Notes: a model not told the origin generated them from the letters alone. Counted from the stretch's first letter, positions 14,639 through 25,151 are shown. The stretch: DNA of 42,511 nucleotides from Rhodanobacter sp. Soil772 (GCF_001428385.1 NZ_LMSK01000001.1:974291-1016801); one strand, 5' to 3'. A program made the numbers and translations.

Positions 14639-16402
14639 CTACGTACTTACTTCTTTTGATAACCGTCGGTATCGCTTGCGAAAAAACCTGACGGTACCCA
14701 CGATCAAAGCCAGCACGCCCAATGCTGTCCCAGCGAGGAGTAAATAGGCGTGATGCGCTACGAAACGTGCTGTCCCATATAGGCGGTCTATACGTCGTAG
14801 ATCGGTTACATCCGGAATGGGTCCTGGCGCGATCGTTTCGCCCAACAGCATTGCTTGCGAATTCGGCGTAGTGAATGGTGGCCAGACCGGCAGTCCAGCC
14901 CCATTAGGATCGCCGGATTTCGCGAAATTGGTCCAGTACGTCGACATGACGAGCGCAAGCCGACGATCCGCCGGTGCCCACGGCAATCTCTGTTGATCAA
15001 GATGGTCAAATACATAAGGCATTTCCATGCCATGGCTGGCACCCCAACCATAGTATTTGTCGTCAACACCATAAGGCGAACTCTTCGTGAATCGGTAGAG
15101 GAATACACGGCGTTCTCCTGTGTCGGCTTGCAGGCGCGCCCATGTCCACATGTCCCAACCGAACCGCATTTCGCCCTCGAACTTTACGAAGGCCGAGCGC
15201 GCTTGCTGGTCGTTGGCCATTGATCCAGGGCCAATCAACGAGACAATCGGATGGGAGAAGTCGCTATCGAGCACCTCGTCAAGATTGGCGGCCGTAATCG
15301 TTCTGTTGACGAGAAACAGTTGGCCTTCGCGCGCGTTTGAGCCAACCAGGAGATCAACATCGTTCTGTCGGCCTTCGCGGTAAGCGTCGTACGGAGCTTG
15401 TGGCAAAGCGTAGCCATCGATGACCATGTGCGGATTGAAACGAGTCTTGATCACCTCCTCCGCCCGCATCGCACGCAGATCCTGCAACGTACGTGCACCG
15501 CTCCTGGCAAGGAACGCCCTACCAACCTGTTCGGCATCGACCAACTTGAAATCGGGAGCCAGCTCTATCGGTTCGAACAACCCGCCGCTCTCGCCGATGG
15601 CGCGCTGAAACAGCCCCCTGGCCAGCGGTGAGGTTGTCAACGCGCTGATCGAAATCGAACCCGACGACTGTCCGAACACGGTCACACGTGCAACATCGCC
15701 GCCGAACGCGCCGATATTGCGCTGCACCCAGCGCAATGCCGCGAGTTGGTCGAGCAGGCCATAGTTTCCTGACGCCCGTTGTGGTGATTCGCGACTCAGA
15801 TCGGGATGCGCCAGAAATCCCAGCACGCCGAGCCGATAATTGGCGGTAACCACGATGACGCCCTTGCGCGCGAGCATGTCGCCCGCGTACAACGGTGTCG
15901 ACGCCGAACCATTCATCAAACCGCCACCATATATCCACACCATGACCGGCAGGGGATCGCCTGTTACATGTGGCGGTACCCAGATATTGAGGTACAAACA
16001 GTCCTCGCTCATGGGCTCCGGTGGCGCGTCTTCGGGATAGGAGCCGTGTTGCATGCAGATCGGTGCGAACTGGTTGGCCGATCTGATGCCTGTCCACGCT
16101 GCAGGCGCTTAGGGAGCACGCCATCGCAACGGCCCGATGGGTGGCGCTGCGAAAGGTATGCCTTTGAACACAGTTACACCGTTCACCTGTATACCCTCGA
16201 CCAGGCCACTGTCGATGCGGACTGGTGTGGCAACCGACACCGATAACCCGATAACCGCAAGAGCAGCCAGGCACAGCAACGCGCGATGCCGGAAGTGGCG
16301 CTTCCACCGGCCGCCGCGCGGGCAGCTATCAGCGCCGGCGGGTGCTTCCAAAGAATCTGTCAATCGATGACTCATCAACCACTGCACGGCCTGCTCCCGC
16401 AT
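14639..16402 (-). pseudogene. Carboxylesterase type B, interrupted by an in-frame stop
   Basis: The gene encodes a para-nitrobenzyl-esterase/cholinesterase-like hydrolase of about 587 codons, but codon TAA at 16109-16111 cuts it. Reading through in the same frame continues the family sequence: before the stop SGLVEGIQVNGVTVFKGIPF...PLRWRAP, after it APAAWTGIRSANQFAPICMQ. A CAA-to-TAA change would explain it. The catalytic triad downstream is intact: Ser in FGQSSGS, Glu in SNAREGQ, His in GASHGME. There is an N-terminal hydrophobic signal (ALLCLAALAVIGLSV) and an unusual C-terminal membrane helix before a basic tail. A shortened product could restart at ATG 16054, without the N-terminal strands. 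GC content is visibly lower than in neighbours. Start at 16402 is uncertain. Confidence 0.85.
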
Positions 16403-16544
16403 GCGACGGAGCGCCAAAGTCTGTACGAGCCCGATGGTGGCGGATAGCCCGAATCATCTCGCGAGCAGCCCGGTTCGTCACAAATGGGACGAACAGGTGC
16501 ATTGTGTGGACAACCCGTAGCGGCCCTTGCAAACTGGCGCGGTC

Positions 16545-17413
16545 ATGACCGACCACTTCGCACTCGAATTTCGCCGCCTGTTCGACCCGCCGCGGCACCG
16601 GCTGGCGCCGCTCTTCAGCGGCTTTCTATATTGGCTGGTTTTTCTGCTGGTACTCGAACCCGGCAACGTGTTGCGCGCGTCACAGGCGGGTTACGCGCTG
16701 CCTCTCGGCCTCGAGACTGCCCGCATCACAGGTGCTGCAGTCCTCGGGGCCACGGTAACGCCACTGCTCGCGTGGCTCACCAACCGGCTGCCCCTTACTG
16801 AGGGCACCCGTCTTTGGCAGCGTGCCTTGATCCACCTGATCTGCAATACGTGTCTGGCCCTCCTGCTGATCGTCATCAGTTGTTTTCTCGCAGCATGGGG
16901 GTTCGAACAGCAAATCGTTCCGTCGTTTGCCGAAGTCAACAGCCAACTTGCTGCGAACTGGACGCTTCTCGTATTCGCACTGTGCGCATTCACAACCATC
17001 GTCCATCTAGCCCGGTTTATTCGACGCAAGGATGGCGTGACTGCTGCCACCGCAACAAATGCAGCCGCCGCAGAGACCACGCGCGGCGAGCGCATCCCGA
17101 TCAAGCAAGGGGACGCTTGCGCTTCTTGGAGCAGGCCAGCATCGACTGGCTGGAGACGCAGGGAAACTACCTTGCTCTGCATTCCGGACCTAACACGCAG
17201 CTCGTCCGCCAAACCTTGACCGACTTCGAGAAAGATCTGGATACAAGCAGGTTCATCCGCATCCATCGACGTTTGATCGTGGCTATCGATCGCATCGAAG
17301 AGATGAAACCGCTACCAAATGGTGACGCGTTACTGCGGTTGCGGAATGGCCACGAACTGCGCATGAGCCGCAGCTACCGCGACGAGGTGGTTCGGCGGTG
17401 GAGTGAGAGCTAG
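16545..17413 (+). pseudogene. Membrane LytTR-type transcription regulator, frameshifted
   Basis: The first frame (16545-17219) gives four predicted membrane helices (for example FSGFLYWLVFLLVLEPGN and LIHLICNTCLALLLIVI) and a linker ending RGERIPIKQGD. The DNA-binding LytTR domain (ASIDWLETQGNYLALHSG ... FIRIHRRLIVAIDRI ... RLRNGHELRMSRSYR) is in another frame ending at 17413. Restoring one base near 17114 would join them as ...KQGDRLRFLEQ..., giving about 289 residues and a normal LytTR regulator. As written, the protein lacks its DNA-binding domain. It is divergent from the interrupted esterase, its likely original target. GC content is lower than in flanking genes. A sequencing error is the alternative to a real frameshift. 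Confidence 0.85.
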
Positions 17414-17589
17414 GCGTGATCGCTCAGTAGGTTATTCATCCGAGGCAAACCCTAAAGACTGGAGGTGCGAGCCCATCCTCCCCTTCAACCCGGGCGTGCA
17501 TCACTGCAAACCGGTGAAGACGTGGCTGGCCAACCGCTCCGATCAGGCGGCGTATGCCAGCCCTTCGTTGTGAACGCTCGAGGTTCCGA

Positions 17590-18225
17590 TCAATCCCCGC
17601 GGCCCACATTATGCCGTTTGGCCAACAACGCCACGACATCGATCAGCGACAGCCCACGCGCGCGCAGCGCCACGGTGAGATGGAAGACCAGGTCCGCCGC
17701 CTCGCCAAGCAGTTCGGCATCGTCCTGTGCCACGGCAGCCAGCGCCGTCTCGACACCTTCCTCACCCACTTTCTGCGCAATCCGGCGCATGCCGCCTTCG
17801 AATAGCTTGGTAGTGTAGCTGCCTGTCGGGCGCTCGGCATGGCGTTGCGCGACCAGCGCGTCGAGCTCGGCGAGGAAACCCAGCGGTGGCCGTACGGCCT
17901 CGCCGAAGCAACTCGACGTGCCGAGGTGACAGGTCGGGCCATGCGGCTCGGCTTGCACCAGCAAGGTGTCGGCGTCGCAGTCGACGCGAATCGACTTCAG
18001 CGCCAGCACGTGGCCGGAACTCTCGCCCTTGGTCCACAGCCGCTGCTTGCTGCGGCTGTAGAACGTCACCTGGCCGCTGGCCTGCGTCTGCGCCAGCGCT
18101 TCGGCGTTCATGTAGCCGAGCATCAGCACTTCGCCGCTGAGCCAGTGCTGCACGATCGCCGGCAGCAGGTCATCGCCCTTGGCCCAGTCGAGACGGCTGA
18201 CATCGATGATGGATTCGGTGGCCAT
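17590..18225 (-). CDS. hisIE: Bifunctional phosphoribosyl-AMP cyclohydrolase / phosphoribosyl-ATP pyrophosphatase
   Basis: A 211-residue fusion carrying steps 2 and 3 of histidine synthesis. The N-terminal HisI half (about 1-115) shows [26 protein letters not shown] and the zinc-binding region [10 protein letters not shown]...GPTCHLG. The C-terminal HisE half (about 120-205) is the all-helical MazG-like fold with [13 protein letters not shown] and the acidic EAADLVFHL motif. ATG 18225 has a GGAG site 7 bases upstream and avoids a spurious N-terminal extension antisense to other sequence. It is the last gene of the his operon, 16 bases after hisF; no strong terminator is visible behind it. Confidence 0.96.
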   Translation of the reverse strand: MATESIIDVSRLDWAKGDDLLPAIVQHWLSGEVLMLGYMNAEALAQTQASGQVTFYSRSKQRLWTKGESSGHVLALKSIRVDCDADTLLVQAEPHGPTCHLGTSSCFGEAVRPPLGFLAELDALVAQRHAERPTGSYTTKLFEGGMRRIAQKVGEEGVETALAAVAQDDAELLGEAADLVFHLTVALRARGLSLIDVVALLAKRHNVGRGD

Positions 18226-18241
18226 GGCAGGCTCCAGAGGC

Positions 18242-19012
18242 TTAGAGGCGAACGGCCACACCCTGGCCGCGCAGATAGTGCTTGAGTTGCGGGATCGCGA
18301 TGGCGCCCGAATGGAACACGCTGGCCGCCAACGCACCATCCACGTCGGCATCGATGAAGACATCCCGGAAATGTTCCAACTCGCCGGCGCCGCCCGAGGC
18401 GATCAGCGGCACATGGCAAACTGCGCGCGCCGCTGCCAGCTGTTCCAGATCGTAGCCGCGACGCACGCCGTCGCTGCCCATGCAGTTCAGCACGATCTCA
18501 CCGGCGCCGCGCTGTTGCGCCTCGGCCATCCAGTCCAGCGTACGGCGCGGCAGGACTTGCGTCTTCGCGGGGTCGCCGGTGTACTGGCGCACGCGCCATT
18601 CGCCATCGGCATCGCACAGCGAGTCGATGCCGACCACTACGCACTGCACGCCGAACGCGGCAGCCAGCTCGTCGATCAACCCGAGCCGCTCCAGCGCCGG
18701 CGAATTCACCGAGATCTTGTCCGCGCCGGCGTACAGCACCGCACGCGCCTCGTCGACCGAGCGGATGCCGCCGGCCACGCAGAACGGGATGTCGATCACC
18801 CGGGCGACTTTCTCGACCCAGGTACGATCCACGCTGCGCCCCTCGGGGCTGGCGGTGATGTCGTAGAACACCAGCTCGTCGGCGCCTTCGTCACGGTAGC
18901 GCAGCGCGAGATCGACGATCTCGCCCATCACCACGTGATCGCGGAAGCGCACGCCCTTGACCACTTTGCCGGCGCGCACGTCCAGGCAGGGAATGATGCG
19001 TCGACTCAGCAT
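18242..19012 (-). CDS. hisF: Imidazole glycerol phosphate synthase cyclase subunit
   Basis: A 256-residue (beta-alpha)8 barrel. With HisH it turns PRFAR and glutamine-derived ammonia into imidazole glycerol phosphate and AICAR. Catalytic acids are at Asp11 ([13 protein letters not shown]) and Asp130 ([10 protein letters not shown]), the standard positions. Phosphate-binding loops CVAGGIRS and LIASGGAGE are present. The start at 19012 overlaps the hisA stop by 7 bases, which agrees with coupled translation. Length equals the family norm (about 256-258). Confidence 0.97.
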   Translation of the reverse strand: MLSRRIIPCLDVRAGKVVKGVRFRDHVVMGEIVDLALRYRDEGADELVFYDITASPEGRSVDRTWVEKVARVIDIPFCVAGGIRSVDEARAVLYAGADKISVNSPALERLGLIDELAAAFGVQCVVVGIDSLCDADGEWRVRQYTGDPAKTQVLPRRTLDWMAEAQQRGAGEIVLNCMGSDGVRRGYDLEQLAAARAVCHVPLIASGGAGELEHFRDVFIDADVDGALAASVFHSGAIAIPQLKHYLRGQGVAVRL

Positions 19013-19734
19013 GCCAATGCCTCCTCGACGGTGAAGCGCCCTTCCAGCAGCGCACGACCGAGAATCACGCCACGTGCGCCGGCTTCGCGCGCGGCACGAA
19101 TGTCGTCCAGCGAGCGCACACCGCCGGACGCCTGCACGGCCAGCGACGGCACGCTGTCGGCGAGGTGTCGATAAAGATCGAGGTTGAAACCGGCCAGCAT
19201 GCCGTCGCGATCGATGTCGGTGCACAGCAGGTGGCGCGCGCCGCGCGCGGCATACCACGGCGCCAACTCGTCCAGCGTACGCGTCTCGGTTTCGGTCCAG
19301 CCGGCGCTCGGCAAGGTCCAGCGGCCGTCGATACGACGCGTATCGAGCGCGAGAGTCAATCGTTCGGCGCCGTACCCGTCCAGCCAGCCGGCCACGAGTT
19401 CGGGATCGCGGATCGCCACGCTGCCCAGCACCACGCGATCCACGCCGGCGTCGAACAATCGTTGCAGATCATTTTCGTCGCGTACCCCACCGCCGGCCTG
19501 GACCTGCATGCCATCTGCCGCGATCGAACGGATTACCGCGAGATTGTCCAGCCGACCCGAGCGCGCACCATCCAGATCGACCAGGTGCAACCAGTGTGCG
19601 CCGGCATCGGCATAACGCCGCGCCAGTTCACGCGGATCGGCCGCATACGTGGTCTGCTGCGCATAGTCGCCCTGTTTCAGGCGCACCACTTGGCCACCGC
19701 GCAGGTCGATCGCGGGGATCACGTCGAAGTTCAT
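19006..19734 (-). CDS. hisA: ProFAR isomerase
   Basis: A 242-residue (beta-alpha)8 barrel that isomerises the aminoaldose ProFAR to PRFAR by an Amadori rearrangement. N-terminal [19 protein letters not shown] carries the catalytic Asp10, and Asp131 follows in [18 protein letters not shown] and ASGGVRS are the two phosphate-binding loops. The gene overlaps hisH by 4 bases upstream and hisF by 7 bases downstream, in the middle of the his operon. Confidence 0.97.
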   Translation of the reverse strand: MNFDVIPAIDLRGGQVVRLKQGDYAQQTTYAADPRELARRYADAGAHWLHLVDLDGARSGRLDNLAVIRSIAADGMQVQAGGGVRDENDLQRLFDAGVDRVVLGSVAIRDPELVAGWLDGYGAERLTLALDTRRIDGRWTLPSAGWTETETRTLDELAPWYAARGARHLLCTDIDRDGMLAGFNLDLYRHLADSVPSLAVQASGGVRSLDDIRAAREAGARGVILGRALLEGRFTVEEALAC

Positions 19735-20321
19735 AGTTCGAGGAAGTTCTTGAGCAGCTTCGCGCCGACGGCAGCGGAGCGCTCGGGATGGAATTGCATG
19801 CCGTAGTAGTTGTCGCGCGCGATCACGGCGGAAAATGCCTCGCCGTAGTCGCTGGTGGCGAGGGTCCAGTCGCTCACCGACACCGCATAGCTGTGCACGA
19901 AGTACGCCTGCTCATCGTCGCCCAGCCCGGCCAGCAGGGGATGCGCCTGCTTCGCGCTCAAGCGGTTCCAGCCCATGTGCGGCACGCGCAAACCAGGAGT
20001 TTCGGCGAAACGGCGCACCGGCACCGGAATCAACCCGAGGCATTCGGTATTGCCCTCCTCCGAATGCGCGCACAACAGCTGCATGCCCAGACAGACGCCG
20101 AGCACCGGCTGGTTCAGCGAACGCAACAGCTCGACCAGGTCCAGCTCGCGCAGCCGTGCCATGCCGGGGCCAGCGGCGCCCACGCCGGGCAGGATCACCT
20201 TGTCGGCGGCGCGGATCGTCGCCGCGTCCGCGGTCAGCGCGGCATCCACGCCCAGCCGTTGCAACGCGTAACGCACCGAACCGATATTGGTACCACCGGC
20301 GTCGACCAGGACCACGCTCAT
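19731..20321 (-). CDS. hisH: Imidazole glycerol phosphate synthase glutaminase subunit
   Basis: A 196-residue class I glutamine amidotransferase that supplies ammonia to HisF. The nucleophile is Cys77 in GVCLGMQLL, and the His/Glu pair is His178 and Glu180 in GMQFHPERS. VDAGGTNIGSVRYAL and ILPGVGAAGPGM form the oxyanion and interface regions. ATG 20321 overlaps the hisB stop (TGATG), so the longer open frame upstream is a shadow of hisB. Confidence 0.97.
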   Translation of the reverse strand: MSVVLVDAGGTNIGSVRYALQRLGVDAALTADAATIRAADKVILPGVGAAGPGMARLRELDLVELLRSLNQPVLGVCLGMQLLCAHSEEGNTECLGLIPVPVRRFAETPGLRVPHMGWNRLSAKQAHPLLAGLGDDEQAYFVHSYAVSVSDWTLATSDYGEAFSAVIARDNYYGMQFHPERSAAVGAKLLKNFLEL

Positions 20322-21391
20322 CACAGCGCGCCCTTGGTACTGGGCAGCTCGCTGCCCTCGCGGCGGATCGCCTGGCGCAGCGTGCGTGCCACCACCTTGA
20401 AGCAGGCTTCGACCATGTGATGCGCGTTGTCGCCGTGCACGGACAGGTGCAGGTTTGCGCCCAGGCTCTCGCACAGCGAGCGGAAGAAATGCGGCACCAG
20501 TTCGGTCGGCACTTCGCCCACGCGCTCACGCGGGAAGCTGCCCTCGAACACGAAGTACGGCCGGCCGGACAGGTCCAGCGCCGCGCTGGCCTGCGCCTCA
20601 TCCATCGGCAGAGTGAAGCCGTAGCGGCCGATGCCGCGCTTGTCGCCGAGCGCCTGCTTCAAGGCCCCGCCCAGCGCCAGCGCGCAGTCCTCGATGGTGT
20701 GGTGCTCGTCGATGTGGGTATCGCCGTCGCATTGCAGCTCCAGTGCGAAGCCGCCGTGCTTGCCGATCTGCTCCAGCATGTGGTCGAAGAAACCCAGCCC
20801 GGTATGTACCTTCGGCTCGACCGCCCGGTCCAGATCGACGCTGACCGTGATGCGGGTTTCCTTCGTGTTGCGCACCACCGTGGCCGTGCGCGGCGCGTCC
20901 AGCAGCTGGTGCGCCAGCGTCGCCCAGTCGAGTCCAAGTGGGCCTACACGAAAACCGCGCACGCCAAGATTTGCGGCAAATTGCAGGTCGGTCTCGCGGT
21001 CGCCCACCATCGCCGATGCCGCGCGGCTCCAGCCGTCGTCGGCGAGGTAGTGCCGCAGCATGCCGATGCCGGGCTTGCGCGTGTCCTTGCCGTCGTGCGG
21101 GAAACTGCGGTCGATCAGCACTTCGCGGAAGCGAATGCCCTGCGAGGCGAGGATGCGCAGCAGCAGTTCGTGCGGTCCGGTGAAATGCGACTCCGGGAAA
21201 CTGTCGGTGCCCAGGCCATCCTGGTTGGTCACCATCACCAGTTCGTAACCGGCCGCGACGAAACGCTGCAGCGCGGCGATCACGCCCGGCAGCAGGGCCA
21301 GCTTTTCGTAGCTGTCGATCTGCTCGTCGGTCGGCTCCTCGATCAGGCAACCGTCGCGGTCGACAAAAAGTAACTTGCGGTTGCTATTCAT
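20321..21391 (-). CDS. hisB: Bifunctional histidinol-phosphatase / imidazoleglycerol-phosphate dehydratase
   Basis: A 356-residue fusion of two histidine-pathway enzymes. Residues about 1-165 are a HAD phosphatase with the DxD motif [12 protein letters not shown] (Asp11, Asp13), VTNQDG and KPGIGML. Residues about 170-356 are the manganese IGP dehydratase with [12 protein letters not shown], the ligand clusters [12 protein letters not shown] and [16 protein letters not shown]. The fusion is the enterobacterial-type arrangement also found in Xanthomonadales. It overlaps hisC (4 bases) and hisH (1 base). Confidence 0.97.
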   Translation of the reverse strand: MNSNRKLLFVDRDGCLIEEPTDEQIDSYEKLALLPGVIAALQRFVAAGYELVMVTNQDGLGTDSFPESHFTGPHELLLRILASQGIRFREVLIDRSFPHDGKDTRKPGIGMLRHYLADDGWSRAASAMVGDRETDLQFAANLGVRGFRVGPLGLDWATLAHQLLDAPRTATVVRNTKETRITVSVDLDRAVEPKVHTGLGFFDHMLEQIGKHGGFALELQCDGDTHIDEHHTIEDCALALGGALKQALGDKRGIGRYGFTLPMDEAQASAALDLSGRPYFVFEGSFPRERVGEVPTELVPHFFRSLCESLGANLHLSVHGDNAHHMVEACFKVVARTLRQAIRREGSELPSTKGAL

Positions 21392-22455
21392 GCCGACCCT
21401 TGACCGGAAGCCAGCACGGCCAGCACCCGATCATTCTCCGCGGGCGTGCCGATGGTGATGCGCAGTGCATCGCCGAGGTTCGAGTAACGGCGCACGTCGC
21501 GCACCACGATGCCGGCCGCGAGCAGGCGCTGGTACATGGCAGCAGCATCGTCGAAGCGCACGGCGAGAAAGTTCGCCTGCGACGGCAACACCTCGCGCAC
21601 GCCAGGCAACCGGCGCAGTTCAGTCTGCATCCGCGCGCGCTGCTCGCGCACGATGGCGACATGCCCTCGTGCATTCGCCTGGCCCCAGCCGGACAACGCC
21701 AACAACGCGGCGTCCACGCACGGCAGCGGCAACGGGTATGGCGCCATGATCCGGCGCAACAGCGCGATCACCTCAGCATTCGCCAGCAAACTACCGACGC
21801 GTACACCGGCCAGTGCCCAGGCCTTGGACAAGGTGCGCAACACGGCCAGGTTGTCGTAGCGGTCGATCAGGTCCGCCACGCTGCCGGCGTCGCTGAACTC
21901 CACATAGGCCTCGTCCACTACCAGCAAGGCGCGATCGCGCAGTGCCTGCGCCAGCCGCTCGACGCTGGCGCGCGGCACCGGCTGACCGGTGGGGTTGTTC
22001 GGCGTGCAGATGAAGACCAGTTTCACCGCGGGAGTCAGCGCCGCCAGCACGGCGTCCACGTCCAAGCTGAAATCCGCCGCCAGCGGCACCTCGACGATGC
22101 CTGCATCCTGCACTCGTGCGCACACCGCGTACATGCCAAACGTCGGCGGCTGGATCAGGATCGCATCGCGGCCGGCGCGGCAGAACGCGCGCACCAGCAG
22201 GTCGATCGCCTCGTCGCTGCCGCGGCCGACCAGCAGCTGCTCGCGCCGCACACCGTAGAGTGCCGCCAGCGCATCGACCAGCGCCGCGGGCTGCGGTTCG
22301 GGATAGCGGTTGCAGCCGAGGCCGTCGTCGCCCACCGGGGTCCACGCCGATTCGTTCGCGTTGAGGAAGACCTCGCCGCCGCTAGCCTCCATCCGCGCCG
22401 AGGAATACGGCTGCATCGCACGGATTTCCGGCCGCGCCAGATCGAGCACGCTCAT
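21388..22455 (-). CDS. hisC: Histidinol-phosphate aminotransferase
   Basis: A 355-residue fold-type I PLP aminotransferase that makes histidinol phosphate from imidazole acetol phosphate and glutamate. The PLP lysine is Lys211 in [21 protein letters not shown] and [10 protein letters not shown] (Asp and Tyr contacting the cofactor) and the C-terminal [10 protein letters not shown] arginine are present. N-terminal LNANESAW is typical. The start at 22455 overlaps the hisD stop by 4 bases; the frame continues further upstream only as a shadow of hisD. Confidence 0.97.
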   Translation of the reverse strand: MSVLDLARPEIRAMQPYSSARMEASGGEVFLNANESAWTPVGDDGLGCNRYPEPQPAALVDALAALYGVRREQLLVGRGSDEAIDLLVRAFCRAGRDAILIQPPTFGMYAVCARVQDAGIVEVPLAADFSLDVDAVLAALTPAVKLVFICTPNNPTGQPVPRASVERLAQALRDRALLVVDEAYVEFSDAGSVADLIDRYDNLAVLRTLSKAWALAGVRVGSLLANAEVIALLRRIMAPYPLPLPCVDAALLALSGWGQANARGHVAIVREQRARMQTELRRLPGVREVLPSQANFLAVRFDDAAAMYQRLLAAGIVVRDVRRYSNLGDALRITIGTPAENDRVLAVLASGQGSA

Positions 22456-23759
22456 GACTTTGCCTCCAAGGCTGCCAATCGCAAGGTCACCGCGCGGCGG
22501 TGCGCCTCCAGTTGTTCGGCCGCCGCCAGCGTCGCCGTGCACGGACCGATGTTGCGCAAGCCTTCCTCGCTGACTTCCTGCACGCTGATCTGCTTCTGGT
22601 AACTGGCCACCGATACGCCGCTGTAGCTGCGCGCGTAGCCGTAGGTCGGCAGCACATGGTTGCTGCCGCTGCAGTAGTCGCCCACCGATTCGGGCGTCCA
22701 CTGGCCGAGGAAGATCGAGCCGGCGCTGTCGATGCCATCGAGCAAGGCGCGCGGCGCGGCCACCTGCAGGATCAGGTGCTCGGGCGCGTAGCGGTTGCTC
22801 ACGTCGACCGCCTGCGCCAGCGAGTCGACCGCGATCAGCCGGCTCTGCGCCAGCGCCTGGCTGGCGATCGCACCGCGCGGCAATTCGGCGCATTGGCGTT
22901 CGACCTCGGCGGCCGCCCGGTCCAGCAATTCGGCGGACGGGCTCAGCAGGATCACCTGCGAATCCGGCCCGTGCTCGGCCTGCGACAGCAGGTCGGCGGC
23001 GACGAACACCGGGTTCGCCTCGGCATCGGCGATCACCAACACTTCCGACGGGCCCGCCGGCATGTCGATCGCGGCGCCGTCCGGGTCGGACGACACCTGC
23101 AACTTCGCCTCGGTGACCCAGGCATTGCCGGGGCCGAACAGCTTGTCGCACTTCGGCACGCTGGCGGTGCCGTAGGCCATCGCGGCGATCGCCTGCGCGC
23201 CGCCCAGCTTGAACACTTTGTGCACGCCGGTGAGGCGCGCGGCATACAGCACCGCCTCGTCGCAGCGCCCATCGGCGCGCGCCGGCGAGCACAACACCAC
23301 CTCGCGGCAACCGGCGATATGCGCCGGCACACCCAGCATCAAGGCGGTCGACGGCAGCGGCGCACTGCCGGCCGGCACGTACAGGCCGACCCGGCTGATC
23401 GGGCGCAACATCCGCTCCACCCGCACGCCGGGCGCGGTGTCCACCGCTAACGGTTGCGGTGCCGCCGCGCGATGAAACAGCTCGATGCGTGCGGCCGCTT
23501 CGCGGATCGCCGCCTTCAGGGCCGGATCGAGAATGGCTTCGGCCGCAGCGAATTCGGCCTCGTCCACCTCGATCGCGCCCAGCGTGCAGCCGTCGTATTT
23601 CGCGCTGAGCTCGCGCAACGCCGTGTCGCCGCGTTCGCGCACGCTGGCGATAATCTGCTCGACGCCCCGGCGCAGTTCGTCCGCGCGCGACTGCGCGGGC
23701 CGCGCCAGCGCATCGCGGCGCGCCGCTTCATCCAGTGCGTTCCAGTCCAGACGTTTCAT
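22452..23759 (-). CDS. hisD: Histidinol dehydrogenase
   Basis: A 435-residue zinc enzyme that oxidises histidinol twice with NAD+ to histidine, the last two steps. Landmarks include [43 protein letters not shown] (zinc ligands) and the catalytic [19 protein letters not shown] region near the C-terminus. The ATG at 23759 ([10 protein letters not shown]) is the family start; the 20 residues upstream in the frame are not conserved-looking. It is 13 bases after hisG and overlaps hisC by 4 bases. Confidence 0.97.
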   Translation of the reverse strand: MKRLDWNALDEAARRDALARPAQSRADELRRGVEQIIASVRERGDTALRELSAKYDGCTLGAIEVDEAEFAAAEAILDPALKAAIREAAARIELFHRAAAPQPLAVDTAPGVRVERMLRPISRVGLYVPAGSAPLPSTALMLGVPAHIAGCREVVLCSPARADGRCDEAVLYAARLTGVHKVFKLGGAQAIAAMAYGTASVPKCDKLFGPGNAWVTEAKLQVSSDPDGAAIDMPAGPSEVLVIADAEANPVFVAADLLSQAEHGPDSQVILLSPSAELLDRAAAEVERQCAELPRGAIASQALAQSRLIAVDSLAQAVDVSNRYAPEHLILQVAAPRALLDGIDSAGSIFLGQWTPESVGDYCSGSNHVLPTYGYARSYSGVSVASYQKQISVQEVSEEGLRNIGPCTATLAAAEQLEAHRRAVTLRLAALEAKS

Positions 23760-23772
23760 GCGAACCTGCTCT

Positions 23773-24666
23773 TCATGCCAGCATCTTCTCCACCGGCAGC
23801 ACGAACATCTCGCGCGCACCGGCCTTCTTGATTTCTTCCAGTTGCCGCCAGCTCACCTCGCCGGCACACAGCGCCTGCAGCATCAGCTGATCCGGTTGGC
23901 CGGCCACCGCCAGCAGGGTCGGCTGCGGGCCGCCCGGCAGCAGGCGGGTGACGGCTTCCAGCGTGTGGCGCGAGGTCTGCAACAGCAGCAGGCGCGATTC
24001 GCGCACCTGGATCACCCCGTCCAGCCGCTTCAGCAGCAACTCCAGCATGTCGCCGCGCTCGTCCACCGGCAGGGTCAGCGGGCCGGCCAGCACGGCCTCG
24101 CTTTCAAGCAGCACATCGGCTTCGCGCAGCTGGTTCGCCACCAGAGTGCCGCCGCTCTGCACCAGATCGCAGATCGCGTCGGCGGTGCCCAGCTTCGGCG
24201 CAATCTCGACCGAACCGGTCAGGGTCACCACGCCGGCATCGATCCCCTGCGTGCGCAGCCATTCGCCCAGCAGGCCCGGATACGACGTGGCGATGCGCCG
24301 GCCCTGCAGTTGCCTGGGCTCGTGGTAGTCCAGTTCCTGCGGCACCGCGATCGACAGCCGGCAACGTCCGAAGCCGAGCGGACGCAGCTCGCTGAGCGGT
24401 TCGGCATCGCGCCCCGTGGTGAGCTGGAACTCGCTCAGTACGTTGCGCCCGACGATGCCGAGGTCGCACACGCCTTGCGCGATCAGGCCGGGAATATCGT
24501 CGTCGCGCACCAGCAACAGGTCGACCGGCTCGCCCTCGCCGAAGCAGAACAGCTTGTCGCGGCTTTGCCGGAAGGTGAGTCCGCAACGGGTCAGCAGCTC
24601 CAGCGCCGGCTCGGTCAGCCGGCCGGATTTCTGCATCGCGATGCGCAAGCGGTCGCGCGTTTTCAT
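23773..24666 (-). CDS. hisG: ATP phosphoribosyltransferase (long form)
   Basis: A 297-residue HisG, the long, homohexameric form with a C-terminal ACT-like regulatory domain (about residues 225-297) that binds histidine for feedback inhibition. It joins ATP and PRPP, the committed step. Seen: [42 protein letters not shown] and the PRPP loop region [14 protein letters not shown]. Because it is the long form, no hisZ is needed. The start at 24666 overlaps the stop of the TrpR-like gene by 4 bases, tying enzyme and putative regulator into one unit. Confidence 0.97.
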   Translation of the reverse strand: MKTRDRLRIAMQKSGRLTEPALELLTRCGLTFRQSRDKLFCFGEGEPVDLLLVRDDDIPGLIAQGVCDLGIVGRNVLSEFQLTTGRDAEPLSELRPLGFGRCRLSIAVPQELDYHEPRQLQGRRIATSYPGLLGEWLRTQGIDAGVVTLTGSVEIAPKLGTADAICDLVQSGGTLVANQLREADVLLESEAVLAGPLTLPVDERGDMLELLLKRLDGVIQVRESRLLLLQTSRHTLEAVTRLLPGGPQPTLLAVAGQPDQLMLQALCAGEVSWRQLEEIKKAGAREMFVLPVEKMLA

Positions 24667-25001
24667 GCCTTTGCCTTTTTCGCTGCCAGCGACTGCCGCC
24701 GCGCCGCACGGGCCGCGGCCGCCAGATAGCCGCCGCTGCCCTGGTTGAGGTAGCGCGCCACCCGCCCGATGGTGGTGATGCTGACTGCGGTGCGCTCGTG
24801 GATCTCGCGGTACGACACGCCTTCCAGCAGGTACGGAACCACCCGCCAGCGATCCACCAGCACCTCGAGCTCGGCCGGCGTGCACAGGTCGCTCAGGAAG
24901 GCGCCCATCTCCTCGCTGTTCTTCAACGAGAGCAGCGCCTCGTAAAGGCTCTGCTCGGCGGATTCGTCAGGAGTTTCCGGATCGCGTGATCGACGCTTCA
25001 T
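24663..25001 (-). CDS. TrpR/YerC-YecD family DNA-binding protein, probable his operon regulator
   Basis: A 112-residue protein of the Trp-repressor superfamily. The helix-turn-helix is visible as LLEGVSYREIHERTAVSITTIGRVARYL (first helix, turn, recognition helix; quoted in pieces LLEGVSYREIHE and VSITTIGRVARYL), preceded by CTPAELEVLVDRWRVV as in TrpR. A basic, Ala-rich tail follows. YerC-type proteins next to his genes are thought to repress histidine synthesis in response to histidine, as TrpR does with tryptophan; here that is inference from position and from an operator-like palindrome ending 3 bases before the start codon. It is the first gene of the operon and overlaps hisG by 4 bases. 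No clear ribosome site precedes the ATG. Confidence 0.85.
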   Translation of the reverse strand: MKRRSRDPETPDESAEQSLYEALLSLKNSEEMGAFLSDLCTPAELEVLVDRWRVVPYLLEGVSYREIHERTAVSITTIGRVARYLNQGSGGYLAAAARAARRQSLAAKKAKA

Positions 25002-25004
25002 AAT

Positions 25005-25022
25005 GTACTAATGCATTAACAC
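25005..25022 (-). promoter_or_regulatory. TrpR-like operator palindrome before the his operon
   Basis: On the minus strand the site reads GTGTTAATGCATTAGTAC; its core TAATGCATTA (25009-25018) is a perfect 10-bp palindrome. It matches the E. coli trp operator GAACTAGTTAACTAGTAC at 11 of 18 positions, and the right half ATTAGTAC differs from ACTAGTAC by one base. It lies between the predicted transcription start (about 25025) and the start codon of the TrpR-like gene, so a bound repressor would block initiation of the whole his operon and of its own gene. Confidence 0.65.
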
Positions 25023-25032
25023 AGTGGTGCGC

Positions 25033-25061
25033 ATCATACACGGCATGCGGCACTGCGGCAA
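25033..25061 (-). promoter_or_regulatory. Predicted sigma-70 promoter of the his operon
   Basis: On the minus strand TTGCCG (25061-25056) and TATGAT (25038-25033) are separated by exactly 17 bases, matching consensus at 4 and 5 of 6 positions. Transcription would start near 25025, just before the operator-like palindrome. Confidence 0.6.
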
Positions 25062-25151
25062 ACCTGCTTTTCGCCGGTATCAATTCGGGTTCAGCGGCGG
25101 TTGTCCGAAGCGCTCGGGGCGGCTCCGGCAGCTTTCTCCTCCCCATAAACA

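Noticed and set aside
17414..17589. Possible gene remnant (about 35-residue frame reading PILPFNPGVHHCKPVKTW) between the LytTR gene and hisIE
   Set aside because: Too short and not recognisable; a 67-residue antisense frame there overlaps hisIE and is equally unsupported.
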